Source of the DNA: Janibacter limosus
GTDB lineage: Bacteria; Actinomycetota; Actinomycetes; Actinomycetales; Dermatophilaceae
Assembly (NCBI RefSeq): GCF_004295485.1
Contig: NZ_CP036164.1
Location: forward strand, 2,232,001 to 2,296,000
Length of the DNA stretch: 64,000 nucleotides
Reading direction: 5' to 3'
Each line of letters opens with the position of its first letter. The stretch's first letter is position 1. The translations under genes and the position numbers were made by a program. The notes beneath the pieces were generated by a model. It saw only the letters and a program-made list of their open reading frames with translations, was not told the DNA's origin and ran no database searches. Shown here in pieces: positions 22,998 through 31,941 of the stretch.

Positions 22998-25940
22998 ATG
23001 AGGAATACCGCCCGTGTGGCGCTCACCGGCATCCTCGTGGTGGTCGTCGTCGCCGGGCTGGCTCTGGTCCACCTCCACGACGACCCACCGGTCCGGCACC
23101 TGGGCGCGTCGGCGTACGACGACTTCGAGGCGGGCACGCCCGAGAGCCACGGCTGGACCTTCGAGCAGCCACCCCAGGGCTCCGTCCGCCGATCCACGGA
23201 CGAGGCGTCCTCTGGCGACCACTCCCTCCTCCTCGACGACGCGTCGGGCACGGGTCGCGCCCAGGCGACCTGGTCCCTCTTCGCCACCTCCGCCGGCCGC
23301 AACCACTACGTGAGCGCACGTGCCTTCCAGACCGGCACCGACCAGCAGCTGCGGGTGCGGTGGATCGACGCCTCCGGCCACACCCTCGGCTTTGAGACGC
23401 GCACGACCTCAGGCGCCGTCGAGATGTGGCAGCGCGTCTCGCTGGACCTCACCGCCCCCGAGGGCGCGCGCTACGGCGAGCTGCAGATCGCCTCGGGCTC
23501 CGACGCGCCGGGCCGCACGTGGTGGGACGACGTGCGGGTCACGGACTCGGCGATCCCCGACGCGAGCCTCGAGCAGTCACCCGGTGACGACGGCTCCCTC
23601 CGCTCGTGGCAGACGACCGGATCCGGAGGGGCGAGCGCCATGCGCTCGTCCGACCGGGCCCGCCTCGGCCGCTGGTCGCTCTTGCTCACCGACGCCACGC
23701 CGAAGGGGGCGACGAGCGCGACGAGCGAGCGCACGCGGGTCGACCCGGGCGTGACGTACACCTTCCGCGGGTGGGTGCACCCGGTGAGCGGCACGACCGC
23801 CGTCGACGTGCTCTGGTACGACGCCGAGGGTCGCGAGGTGGGGACCCGGACCATGTCGGGCGCGCGCGCCGCCGGGCGCTGGAGCCTCGTGACCGCCGCC
23901 GACGTCGTCGCGCCGCACGACGCCCACTTCGCCGCGGTGCGTCCGCGCACCTCCGTGGCCGGGACCGGCACCGCGTCGTGGGATGCGTTCTCCCTGGCCC
24001 CGACCCCGGCGGCCGAACCCCTGGACTTCTCGACGACCGACCTGGGAACCCCGCTGCGGGCCTCGGCACGCACGCGCACGAGCGCTCCCTTCGTCAAGGA
24101 CGGCCGGGTCAAGGTCGCGACGCTCGTCACCGGGGTGCCCACCCGGCTGCAGGTCCTCGACCTCGAGACGGGCGCGCTCGAGGACCGGGTCGAGCTGGCG
24201 GGCATGACGACCGGCCAGACCGTCGTCGTGGGCCGCGACGGCCGGCTCTACGCCGGCGGCGACGGTGGCCACCTCTACCGGTGGACCCCCGGGGCGGACT
24301 CCGCCGAGGACCTCGGGCAGGTGACCGGCGGGGCTCGCACCGTCTTCGACCTGGCCGTGGCACCCGACGGCACGATCTGGGGCGGCAGCTACCCGGGCGG
24401 TGAGCTCTGGCGGGTCGACCCCGACTCCGGCGAGATCACGAACCTCGGACGGGTGCGACACGAGCAGGAGTACGCGCGCAGCATCGCCGTCGACGATCGC
24501 TACGTCTACGTCGGGGTCGGCACGAGCCAGCCGGCGATCGTCCGGGTCGCGATCGACGACCCCGACGACCGCACGGTGATCGCCCTGCCCGGCCGGGCCA
24601 CGCAGGGCGTCCTCAGCGAGCTCGAGCTCCTCGGACGCTACCTCGCGGTCAAGGTGCCTGCGGGCACCAACGCCGACGGCTCCCACCGGCCCACGGAGCG
24701 CCGCCTGTACGACCTCGAGCGGCGCACCTGGGACGTCCCGGTCAATGCCGCGGACCAGCTGCCCACGCCCCTCGACAGCCGGGGTCGGTTCCACTACGTC
24801 GTCTCGCGCCACCTCGTGAGCATCGACTCCCGCACCGGACGCTCGACCACCGGCCCGGCGGCGACGCCAGCGATCGGACAGCGCCACGTCGTGCGGGCGA
24901 CCATCAGGGGAAGGGCCTCCGAGTGGCTGCTCGTCGTCGACCCGACGACGGGAGACGTGGTCGCCCACGACCTCGAGAGCGGTCGGGAGGACACCTTCTC
25001 CCTTCGTCTCCGTCCCGAGGCGCTGCCGACCAAGGCGCTAGCCGAAGGGAGCAACGGCACCGCCCTGGTGGGCGGCTATGCCGGGCCCCAGGTGGCCATG
25101 GTCGACGCCCGCAGTGGCGCACTGCGCCCTGGCCTGACCACGGGTGCGCCACCCACCTTCGGCGAGGTCGAGGGCGGCACGACCCTCGGGGGCGTGAACT
25201 ACCTCGGGACGTACACATCGGCCCACATCTGGCGGCTCGACCCATCAGAGGGCGGCGGCGACCTCGTCGAGGTGGCAGCGCTCGGGAAGAGCCACGACCA
25301 GGATCGTCCGACGGCATGGGCCACTGACGGAGACCGCGTCTTCTTCGGCACCGTGCCGAAGTACGGCGTCCTCGGCGGCGGCATCGGCACGATCCAGGGC
25401 GGCCGGATGACGCGGTTCACCCGCGGCGTCGTGCGCGACCAGTCGGTCGTCTCGCTCACCGCCCGAGACGGGGTCGTCTACGGCGGCACGTCCCGGTGGG
25501 GCGGTCTCGGCGCGACCCCGACGACCCCGAGCGCGCGGGTCTTCGGCTACGACCCGGTGTCGGGCCGGGTCACGTGGTCGGTCGCCCCGGCCGAGGGGGC
25601 CCAGTCACTCACCGTCACCGTCGGCCCGCGGGGCACGATCTGGGCGGCCGACGGCGGGACCCTCTACGAGCTCGACCCGACCGACGGGCACACCCTGCGC
25701 TCGATCACCGTCGACCCCACACCCGTCGGGGACAGCCCGACCTTCCGCAGCACCGACCTCGTGACCCACCGGGGGTACCTCTTCCTGCGGACCAACGGCC
25801 GGCTCTACGCGGTCGACCCGATCAACCTGCGCACGGCGACACCGGTCTCCGAGGGCGTCACCGCGAGGGGCATCGTGCGGGCCGACGACCGGCTCGTCGT
25901 GGGGGCGAGCGACCACGTCCTCGCCGTCGACATCCGGTGA
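22998..25940 (+). CDS. Exported beta-propeller protein with two lectin-like domains
   Basis: 980 residues. An N-terminal membrane segment (VALTGILVVVVVAGLALV, residues 6-24) is an anchor or uncleaved signal. Two beta-sandwich carbohydrate-binding-like modules follow (about 40-180, DDFEAGTPESHGWTF and WWDDVRVTDS; about 185-335, SLEQSPGDDGSLRSW and SWDAFSLAP). About 345-980 is beta-propeller-like, with repeats such as VVVGRDGRLYAGGDGGHLYR, VAPDGTIWGGSYPGGELWRV and VGPRGTIWAADGGTLYEL. It faces the outside of the membrane and may bind or sense surface glycans. No catalytic motif is seen. ATG 22998; a GTG at 22966 is also in frame. Confidence 0.75.
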   Translation: MRNTARVALTGILVVVVVAGLALVHLHDDPPVRHLGASAYDDFEAGTPESHGWTFEQPPQGSVRRSTDEASSGDHSLLLDDASGTGRAQATWSLFATSAGRNHYVSARAFQTGTDQQLRVRWIDASGHTLGFETRTTSGAVEMWQRVSLDLTAPEGARYGELQIASGSDAPGRTWWDDVRVTDSAIPDASLEQSPGDDGSLRSWQTTGSGGASAMRSSDRARLGRWSLLLTDATPKGATSATSERTRVDPGVTYTFRGWVHPVSGTTAVDVLWYDAEGREVGTRTMSGARAAGRWSLVTAADVVAPHDAHFAAVRPRTSVAGTGTASWDAFSLAPTPAAEPLDFSTTDLGTPLRASARTRTSAPFVKDGRVKVATLVTGVPTRLQVLDLETGALEDRVELAGMTTGQTVVVGRDGRLYAGGDGGHLYRWTPGADSAEDLGQVTGGARTVFDLAVAPDGTIWGGSYPGGELWRVDPDSGEITNLGRVRHEQEYARSIAVDDRYVYVGVGTSQPAIVRVAIDDPDDRTVIALPGRATQGVLSELELLGRYLAVKVPAGTNADGSHRPTERRLYDLERRTWDVPVNAADQLPTPLDSRGRFHYVVSRHLVSIDSRTGRSTTGPAATPAIGQRHVVRATIRGRASEWLLVVDPTTGDVVAHDLESGREDTFSLRLRPEALPTKALAEGSNGTALVGGYAGPQVAMVDARSGALRPGLTTGAPPTFGEVEGGTTLGGVNYLGTYTSAHIWRLDPSEGGGDLVEVAALGKSHDQDRPTAWATDGDRVFFGTVPKYGVLGGGIGTIQGGRMTRFTRGVVRDQSVVSLTARDGVVYGGTSRWGGLGATPTTPSARVFGYDPVSGRVTWSVAPAEGAQSLTVTVGPRGTIWAADGGTLYELDPTDGHTLRSITVDPTPVGDSPTFRSTDLVTHRGYLFLRTNGRLYAVDPINLRTATPVSEGVTARGIVRADDRLVVGASDHVLAVDIR

Positions 25941-26049
25941 GCCGGGAGTGACGAGTGATCCCACATGACGTCCAGAGTGACCCACGTGACGATAGAGCCT
26001 GCCATGATGGCCTGCGGATGAGTCCGCCCGCCGAGCGAAAGGTCGCCAC

Positions 26050-27891
26050 GTGAGTGCATCTCGCGCCCCCCTGCGTGCCAGTCGCCGCGGCCCTCTGGCC
26101 GCGTGGGCCATCGTCGACCTCATCATCTGGGCGGTCGCCCTCGTCGCCGCCACGATCCTGCGCTACGACCTCGACGTCACCCTCGTCGACAAGGACCGGC
26201 TCGCCATGGCCGTGGGCGGCGTCGCGGTGATCCACCTCGTCCTCGGCATCCTCATCGGGCCCTACCTCGTCCGGCACGAGCCGGGGTCCTTCGAGGAGGT
26301 CTACTCGGTGACCAAGCTCGTGGCGATCGTCGGTGCGGTCGTCATGGTGCTGAACTTCGCCTCCGACCCGATCTTCGTCCCGCGCTCGGTGCCGGTCACC
26401 GCCGCGGCCATCGCCCTCGTCGGGATGTTCGGCGCACGATTCGTCATCCGCGCCATGCGCTCGGGCACGGGCCCGCACGTCGACGCGAAGCGGGTCGTCG
26501 TCTTCGGCGCCGGCGAAGGGGGCCGCCAGATCGTCCGCGCGATGCTGCGGGACCCCGACAGCCAGATGCACCCCGTGGCGATCCTCGACGACGACCCCCG
26601 CAAGCGCCGGCTGCGCATCGACGGCATCCGGGTGCGCGGCCGCCGCGAGCACCTCGGTGCCGTCGCCGACCGCGAGGACGCGACGACCCTCGCCATCGCC
26701 GTCCCGAGCGCCACCCCCGAGCTCTTCATCGACCTGCGCAACCGGGCCGCCCAGGCCGGCCTCGAGCTGCTCGTGCTCCCGCCGGCGTCCGAGCTCATGG
26801 GCCGCCCTGCCACGGAGAACCTGCGCACCATCGACCTCAGCGACCTGCTGGGCCGCCAGCCGGTCCAGCTCGACGCGACGGCGATCGCCCGGTGCGTCAC
26901 CGGTCGACGCGTGCTCGTCACCGGCGCCGGCGGCTCCATCGGGTCCGAGCTGTGCTGGCAGATCGCCAAGTACTCCCCCGCGCACCTCGTCCTGCTCGAT
27001 CGCGACGAGACCGCGCTCCAGGCGACCCAGCTCAGCCTCACCGGTCGCGGGCTCTTCGAGGGCGACGACATCGTCCTCGCCGACATCCGTGACGCCGCCC
27101 GGCTGCGCGAGGTCTTCGACGCCCACGCCCCGCAGGTCGTCTTCCACGCCGCGGCCCTCAAGCACCTCTCGATCCTCGAGAAGAGCCCCGCCGAGGCGTG
27201 GAAGACCAATGTCCTCGGGACGCTCAACGTGCTGCGCGCGGCGCAGCGCTCGGGTGTGTCGACCTTCGTCAACGTCTCGACGGACAAGGCCGCAAACCCC
27301 ACGTGCGTCCTCGGGTACAGCAAGCGCCTCACCGAGCGGCTCACCGCGGGATTCGCCCGGCAGGGCCGGGGCACCTTCGTCAGTGTGCGATTCGGCAACG
27401 TGCTCGGCTCACGCGGCTCGGTCATCGGGGTCTTCACCGATCAGATCGAGCGGGGCGGGCCGGTCACGGTGACGCACCCGCAAGCGGAGCGGTTCTTCAT
27501 GCTCGTCGAGGAGGCCTGCCAGCTCGTGCTGCAGGCCGCGGCGGTCGGTCAGCACGGCGACGTCATGGTCCTCGACATGGGCCAGCCGGTGCGGATCAAC
27601 GAGGTGGCCAACACGCTCATCTCGCTGTCGGGACGCCAACATGTCGACATCGTCTACACGGGCCTGCGCCCGGGCGAAAAGCTGCGCGAAGAGCTCTACG
27701 GCGACGGAGAGACGATCCTCGGCTCGGGTCACCCCCGCGTCTCGCACGTGCCCGTCCCGGGCATCCGGCCCGAGGCACTCGAGCACCACCAGGGTCCCCC
27801 GGACGACGAGGCCCTCGTCCTCATGCTCGAGCACGTCGGTGTCGCACCGACCCCGGCGGTCAGGGACGACGCGCTGCCGCACCTGTCGTGA
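26050..27891 (+). CDS. CapD/FlaA1-type membrane nucleotide-sugar 4,6-dehydratase
   Basis: 613 residues. Four membrane helices (1-140) are followed by a CoA_binding-like Rossmann domain (VVVFGAGEGGRQIV, about 155-270). A cytoplasmic short-chain dehydrogenase domain comes next (RVLVTGAGGSIGSELCWQI; HAAALKHLSILEKSP; VSTDKAANPT; SVRFGNVLGSRGSVI; TGLRPGEKLREELY). It most likely makes a UDP-4-keto-6-deoxy-N-acetylhexosamine for the polysaccharide. In the catalytic S-M-K motif the Met position reads Leu (VLGYSKR instead of the usual MGASKR). The start is GTG 26050 with GAAAGG upstream. Its stop overlaps the next start (GTGA). Confidence 0.9.
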   Translation: MSASRAPLRASRRGPLAAWAIVDLIIWAVALVAATILRYDLDVTLVDKDRLAMAVGGVAVIHLVLGILIGPYLVRHEPGSFEEVYSVTKLVAIVGAVVMVLNFASDPIFVPRSVPVTAAAIALVGMFGARFVIRAMRSGTGPHVDAKRVVVFGAGEGGRQIVRAMLRDPDSQMHPVAILDDDPRKRRLRIDGIRVRGRREHLGAVADREDATTLAIAVPSATPELFIDLRNRAAQAGLELLVLPPASELMGRPATENLRTIDLSDLLGRQPVQLDATAIARCVTGRRVLVTGAGGSIGSELCWQIAKYSPAHLVLLDRDETALQATQLSLTGRGLFEGDDIVLADIRDAARLREVFDAHAPQVVFHAAALKHLSILEKSPAEAWKTNVLGTLNVLRAAQRSGVSTFVNVSTDKAANPTCVLGYSKRLTERLTAGFARQGRGTFVSVRFGNVLGSRGSVIGVFTDQIERGGPVTVTHPQAERFFMLVEEACQLVLQAAAVGQHGDVMVLDMGQPVRINEVANTLISLSGRQHVDIVYTGLRPGEKLREELYGDGETILGSGHPRVSHVPVPGIRPEALEHHQGPPDDEALVLMLEHVGVAPTPAVRDDALPHLS

Positions 27892-28856
27892 GCGACGGCT
27901 CTCACTCCCTCCTGCCCGCTCTGGGCGCCGCTGCCGTCACCGCCGCCGCCGCCCCCTTCGTGCGGGCCGGGCTCGTCGCCATCGACATGCTCGACGTGCC
28001 CAACGACCGCTCGTCCCACGCTGCGCCGATCCCTCGGGGCGGCGGGGTGGCCTGCGCGCTCGGCGTCGCCACGGCGGTCGCCGCCCACCCGCACCCGGCC
28101 CCCGGCCGCGAGCTCGTGGGCGTCGCGGCCCTCACTCTCGTTGGTCTCGCCGACGACCGGCGCGGCCTACCGGCCGTGGCCCGGCTCTCGGCTCAGCTCG
28201 CGGCCGGTGCCCTCGCAGGGTCAACGGGAGCGGCTGGAATCGCGCGTGGCGCGGTGGTCGTCCCCGCTGCGGTCAACGTCGTGAACTTCATGGACGGCAT
28301 CAACGGGATCTCGGGCCTCACCGCCCTGGCCTGGGGTGCCCACGCCGCGCGGGTCGAACCCGACTCGCCCTCCGGCCAGGCGGTCGCCGGTGCCGGGCTG
28401 GGCTTCCTCCCGTGGAACCTGCCCCGTGCGCGTCTCTTCCTCGGCGACTCCGGCAGCTATCTGCTGGGCTCGCTCGTCGGGACCTCGATCACCCGCGCCG
28501 AACCCCGGGTCGCCGTGCGCCTGGCCCTGCCGCTGGCGCCGTACCTCCTCGACGCAGGGGTCACCCTCGCCCGCCGCGCCCTCGCCGGACGCGACCTCAT
28601 GGCCGCGCACCGGGAGCACGCCTACCAGCGACTCGTGCACGACCACGGGTGGTCGCACGTGCAGGTGGCAGGCGCCCACGCCCTGCTCGTCGCCGCTCTC
28701 GGGCGGGCTGCGCGTCGGCTGCCGCTGCCTGCGGCGACGGTCGTCGCCGTCGGCGTCGGGGGCGCGTGGGCGGCCGGCCCGGAGATCGTCACCTGGGCGC
28801 GTCGGCGGCGGGCTCGGGTCAACTCGAGGAGTCGCCGACCGACGGCGACGAGCTGA
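27888..28856 (+). CDS. WecA/TagO-type phosphoglycosyltransferase
   Basis: 322-residue polytopic membrane enzyme. Family marks are DVPNDRSSHAAPIPRGGGVA, the VVNFMDGINGISGLTA motif, RLFLGDSGSYLLG and the cytoplasmic AHREHAYQRLVHDHGWSH loop (HRxHxYQ). It transfers a sugar-1-phosphate (often HexNAc or a deoxy derivative) to undecaprenyl phosphate and so starts the repeat unit. It is coupled to the dehydratase that probably makes its substrate. Its last 38 bp overlap the convergent SGNH gene. Confidence 0.9.
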   Translation: MSDGSHSLLPALGAAAVTAAAAPFVRAGLVAIDMLDVPNDRSSHAAPIPRGGGVACALGVATAVAAHPHPAPGRELVGVAALTLVGLADDRRGLPAVARLSAQLAAGALAGSTGAAGIARGAVVVPAAVNVVNFMDGINGISGLTALAWGAHAARVEPDSPSGQAVAGAGLGFLPWNLPRARLFLGDSGSYLLGSLVGTSITRAEPRVAVRLALPLAPYLLDAGVTLARRALAGRDLMAAHREHAYQRLVHDHGWSHVQVAGAHALLVAALGRAARRLPLPAATVVAVGVGGAWAAGPEIVTWARRRRARVNSRSRRPTATS

Positions 28857-29985
28857 GCTGGTCGGTCGTCGGGTCCGCCGTCCCGGAGTCACCCTCCGAG
28901 GTGGTCGACGTGTCGTCCGAGGGCGACTCGGTGGGCTGGGGCGGCGGGTTGTAGGTCGACGTCGGTGCAGGCGGCACGTAGGTCGGCTCGACGGGCGCCT
29001 CGGGCTCGACGGGCGCCTCGGGCTCGACGGGCGCCTCGGGCTCGACGGGCGCCTCGGGCTCGACGGGCGTGGTCTCGGTCTCGGTCAGGGTGTCGGTGGG
29101 CACCGGCTCGGTGGTCGTCTCCGTCGTGGGCTCGACCGGGGGCACCGCCTCGGTCGTGGAGGTCAAGCTGGGCGCGGCCTGACCCGCGCCGATGAGCCTG
29201 GCGAGGACCGTGCGGGCCCAGAGGTCGGAGCCCTGAGCGGTCAGGTGGGTGTCCTCCCACTCCGAGCGCAGCTCCTGGCCGCTCGCCTTGGAGAAGGCGT
29301 GGTGCACGTCGATCGTCGGGACGCCGTTGCGCTCGGCCCAGTCGCGCTGGCGCTTGCGCACCGTCCGCCCCGAGCCGTCGGCGGCGTTGGGGCCGAGCAC
29401 GAGGGTCACGGTCGCCTTGCGCGCCTGGCCCTTCACCTTCTTCAGCAGGTCGTTGAGATCGCGGTCGAGCCCCTTGGTCGAGGTCGGGTGGTAGCTGATG
29501 ACGACGACGTCGGTGTTGCGCGGCAGGAGGAAGCGCAGACGGTTGGTCGCATACGACGGCGAGCTGCCCTTGACCGACCCGTTGCGGATCCCCAGACGCT
29601 TGCCCTCGCCGTCGCCGGAGGAGGATTCATACTTCGTCGGGTCCTGCGGGTCGAGTGCGCTGTAGTTCACCCGCCGGTGCCGCTGTGCGGCCTGGGACGC
29701 CATGCTCTGGACCCAGCCCCCTTCGCCGACGCCTTCGTCCCCACCGAGGACGGTGACGAAGGGGTCCTTGTCGTCCTTGAGGACGGTCCGCGGTTGCGCG
29801 AACTCCGGCTTGTCGGAGGTCGACGACGAGCTGTTGCTCGGCTCGGCGGAGGTGGACGAGGAGTCGTCGAGAGAGGTCAGGTCAGGGCCGCCCTGCAGCC
29901 AGGCGACCAGGCCCACCACCAGGGCGAAGTTGATGAGGACCACGACCAGACCGATCATGACCCCCGACAGGCGTTCGCGTCTCAC
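28819..29985 (-). CDS. Membrane-anchored SGNH-hydrolase-like protein with PVEPEA repeats
   Basis: 388 residues. One N-terminal helix (MIGLVVVLINFALVVGLVAWL, about 10-30) is followed by a Ser/Thr linker and an SGNH-like domain (about 65-255). The domain ends in EWEDTHLTAQGSDLWART, which supplies the usual block V Asp and His. Where GDS is expected the sequence is VTVLGGDEGVGEGGW, so the nucleophile Ser is not evident. The C terminus is Pro/Glu/Thr-rich with four PVEPEA hexads and a Ser-rich end, probably an extracellular stalk. The start is GTG 29985 (RRERLSGVMIGL). Polysaccharide O-acetyl hydrolase or related roles are a guess. Confidence 0.7.
   Translation of the reverse strand: MRRERLSGVMIGLVVVLINFALVVGLVAWLQGGPDLTSLDDSSSTSAEPSNSSSSTSDKPEFAQPRTVLKDDKDPFVTVLGGDEGVGEGGWVQSMASQAAQRHRRVNYSALDPQDPTKYESSSGDGEGKRLGIRNGSVKGSSPSYATNRLRFLLPRNTDVVVISYHPTSTKGLDRDLNDLLKKVKGQARKATVTLVLGPNAADGSGRTVRKRQRDWAERNGVPTIDVHHAFSKASGQELRSEWEDTHLTAQGSDLWARTVLARLIGAGQAAPSLTSTTEAVPPVEPTTETTTEPVPTDTLTETETTPVEPEAPVEPEAPVEPEAPVEPEAPVEPTYVPPAPTSTYNPPPQPTESPSDDTSTTSEGDSGTADPTTDQLSSSPSVGDSSS
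28986..29070. repeat. Tandem 18-bp repeats encoding PVEPEA
   Basis: GGGCGCCTCGGGCTCGAC is repeated four to five times without change, coding on the minus strand for repeated Pro-Val-Glu-Pro-Glu-Ala. The perfect DNA conservation suggests that copy number changes easily. Confidence 0.9.
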
Positions 29986-30087
29986 AAGGCACCAGTATGA
30001 CTCACCGGGCACCCTGGGTCGTCGACCCGGGCGACGCGCACTAGGTTGTGCACGCACGTGTGTTCCATCGGGGGAGGCTGGGTCGAA

Positions 30088-31941
30088 ATGTCGATGTCCA
30101 CTGCGCGGACCGCGCTCTGGCACCTGCGACGGGGCGGCCTCTCGCAGGTGCGCACCTGGCGGCGCCGCCAGCGCCTCGGTCAGGGCGGCGTCGTCGTCCG
30201 CCGCGATGAGGCCCTGCCGGAGTGGCCCCTGCCGGACCGCCCCGTGCGCCGGCCGGACCTGCGCGTGGGGGTCGTCCTCGACGACTTCAGCCGGCTGGCC
30301 CTCGCGCCCGAGTGGACCCAGGTCGAGGTGACCCCGGCGGCGTGGGAGTCGCAGGTCGCCGAGGGGATCGACCTGCTCTTCGTCGAGTCGGCGTGGCACG
30401 GCAACAGTGGCACGTGGCGATACCAGCTCACCGGCCCCTCGGCCCCCTCCCCCGCGCTGGTGGCTCTCGTGGAGCACTGCCGGGCGGCCCGGGTGCCCAC
30501 CGTCTTCTGGTGCAAGGAGGACCCGGTCCACTTCGACGACTTCGTCGACACCGCCGCCCTCTTCGACCATGTGCTGACCACCGACGTCGAGATGGTGCCG
30601 CGGTACCGGGAGCGGCTCGGTCATGACCGCGTGGGCGTCATGGCCTTCGCCGCGCAGGAGCGGATCCACAACCCGATCCGACCGCAGCAGGGCCACGCCG
30701 AGCGCGACATCGCCTTCGCCGGCATGTACTTCGCCCACAAGTACCCCGAGCGGAGAGAGCAGATGGATCTGCTCCTCGGTGCCGCCGCCCGGGTCTCGCC
30801 GCGGATGGAGCGGGGGCTGGAGATCTTCTCGCGCTTCCAGGGCGGGGACCCCAACTATCAGTTCCCGGCCCCCCTGGACGAGCACGTCGTCGGCTCGTTG
30901 AGCTACCGCCAGACCCTCACCGCCTACCGGGTCTTCAAGGTCTTCCTCAACGTCAACTCAATCGTCGGTAGCCCGAGCATGTGCGCCCGTCGCGTCTTCG
31001 AGATCTCCGCGTGCGGCACGCCAGTGGTCTCGACCCCGAGCCCGGCGCTCGATGCCTTCTTCCCCGACGACGAGGTGATCCGGGTGTCCGAGCCGCAGGA
31101 GGCGGAGTGGATGCTGCGGGCGCTCGTGCGCAGCCCGCTGCTGCGCGACCGCACGGTCCACCTCGCCCAGCGCCGGATCTGGCGCGAGCACACGTATGCC
31201 GCGAGGGTCGACGACGTCCTGCGTCGGGTCGGCCTCGAGCAGCACGTGCGGCAGCCGCGCACGGTGACGGCCCTCGTCTCGACCAACCGGCCGCACCAGC
31301 TCGAGCACGTCATCACCCAGGTGGCACGGCAGCGTGACGTCACGGTCCAGCTCGCGCTGCTCATGCACGGCTTCGACGATGAGGCTCGGGTGCGGGAGCT
31401 CGCCGCCAAGCACGGCATCGAGGACCTCGTCGTGCTGCACGCCGACCAAGACGTCCTCCTCGGCACCTGCCTCAACCGGCTCGTCGATGCGGCCAGCGGC
31501 GACGTGGTGGCCAAGATGGACGACGACGACCTCTACGGCGAGTACTACCTCTTCGACAGCCTGCAGGCCCTCGAGTACTCGGGGGCGGACGTCGTCGGCA
31601 AGCAGGCGCACCAGATGTACCTCGAGAGCCAGTCGGCGCACCTCGTGCGCTTCCCCGAGCGCGAGCACCGGTTCACCGACTTCGTCGCCGGACCGACGAT
31701 GGTCATGCCGCGCTCGGTCGCGCTCGAGCATCGCTTCCCCGACGCCCAGATCGGCGAGGACACCGGGCTGCTGCGACGCGTCGTCGAGACCGGTGGTCGG
31801 ATCTACTCCGCCGACCGCTTCGAGTTCGTCCAGGTGCGCCGCGGAGCCGGTGAGCACACGTGGGATGCGAGCGATGCGGAGATGCTGGCGAACGCAGATG
31901 TCCAAGGGTTCGGCACGACGGACGGAGGTGGGTCTCGATGA
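30088..31941 (+). CDS. Two-domain glycosyltransferase: CgeB-like plus GT2
   Basis: 617 residues. The CgeB/DUF3880-like GT-B part (about 57-380) has LLFVESAWHGNSGTW, VPTVFWCKEDPVHFDDFVD and CARRVFEISACGTPVVST. A GT-A (GT2) part (about 391-617) has VSTNRPHQLEHV, the metal-binding KMDDDDLYG (about 476) and GEDTGLLRRVVE. It adds sugars to the lipid-linked glycan in the cytoplasm. ATG 30088 has GGGGGAGG nine bases upstream; the ORF is open from 30046. Its CgeB part is closely similar to the middle of the giant glycosyltransferase at 41432. The stop overlaps the next start (ATGA). Confidence 0.85.
   Translation: MSMSTARTALWHLRRGGLSQVRTWRRRQRLGQGGVVVRRDEALPEWPLPDRPVRRPDLRVGVVLDDFSRLALAPEWTQVEVTPAAWESQVAEGIDLLFVESAWHGNSGTWRYQLTGPSAPSPALVALVEHCRAARVPTVFWCKEDPVHFDDFVDTAALFDHVLTTDVEMVPRYRERLGHDRVGVMAFAAQERIHNPIRPQQGHAERDIAFAGMYFAHKYPERREQMDLLLGAAARVSPRMERGLEIFSRFQGGDPNYQFPAPLDEHVVGSLSYRQTLTAYRVFKVFLNVNSIVGSPSMCARRVFEISACGTPVVSTPSPALDAFFPDDEVIRVSEPQEAEWMLRALVRSPLLRDRTVHLAQRRIWREHTYAARVDDVLRRVGLEQHVRQPRTVTALVSTNRPHQLEHVITQVARQRDVTVQLALLMHGFDDEARVRELAAKHGIEDLVVLHADQDVLLGTCLNRLVDAASGDVVAKMDDDDLYGEYYLFDSLQALEYSGADVVGKQAHQMYLESQSAHLVRFPEREHRFTDFVAGPTMVMPRSVALEHRFPDAQIGEDTGLLRRVVETGGRIYSADRFEFVQVRRGAGEHTWDASDAEMLANADVQGFGTTDGGGSR

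Noticed and set aside
22998..25940. PQQ-dependent dehydrogenase or quinoprotein
   Set aside because: Propeller blades are present, but the tryptophan-docking motifs and the disulfide/calcium site residues are not seen.
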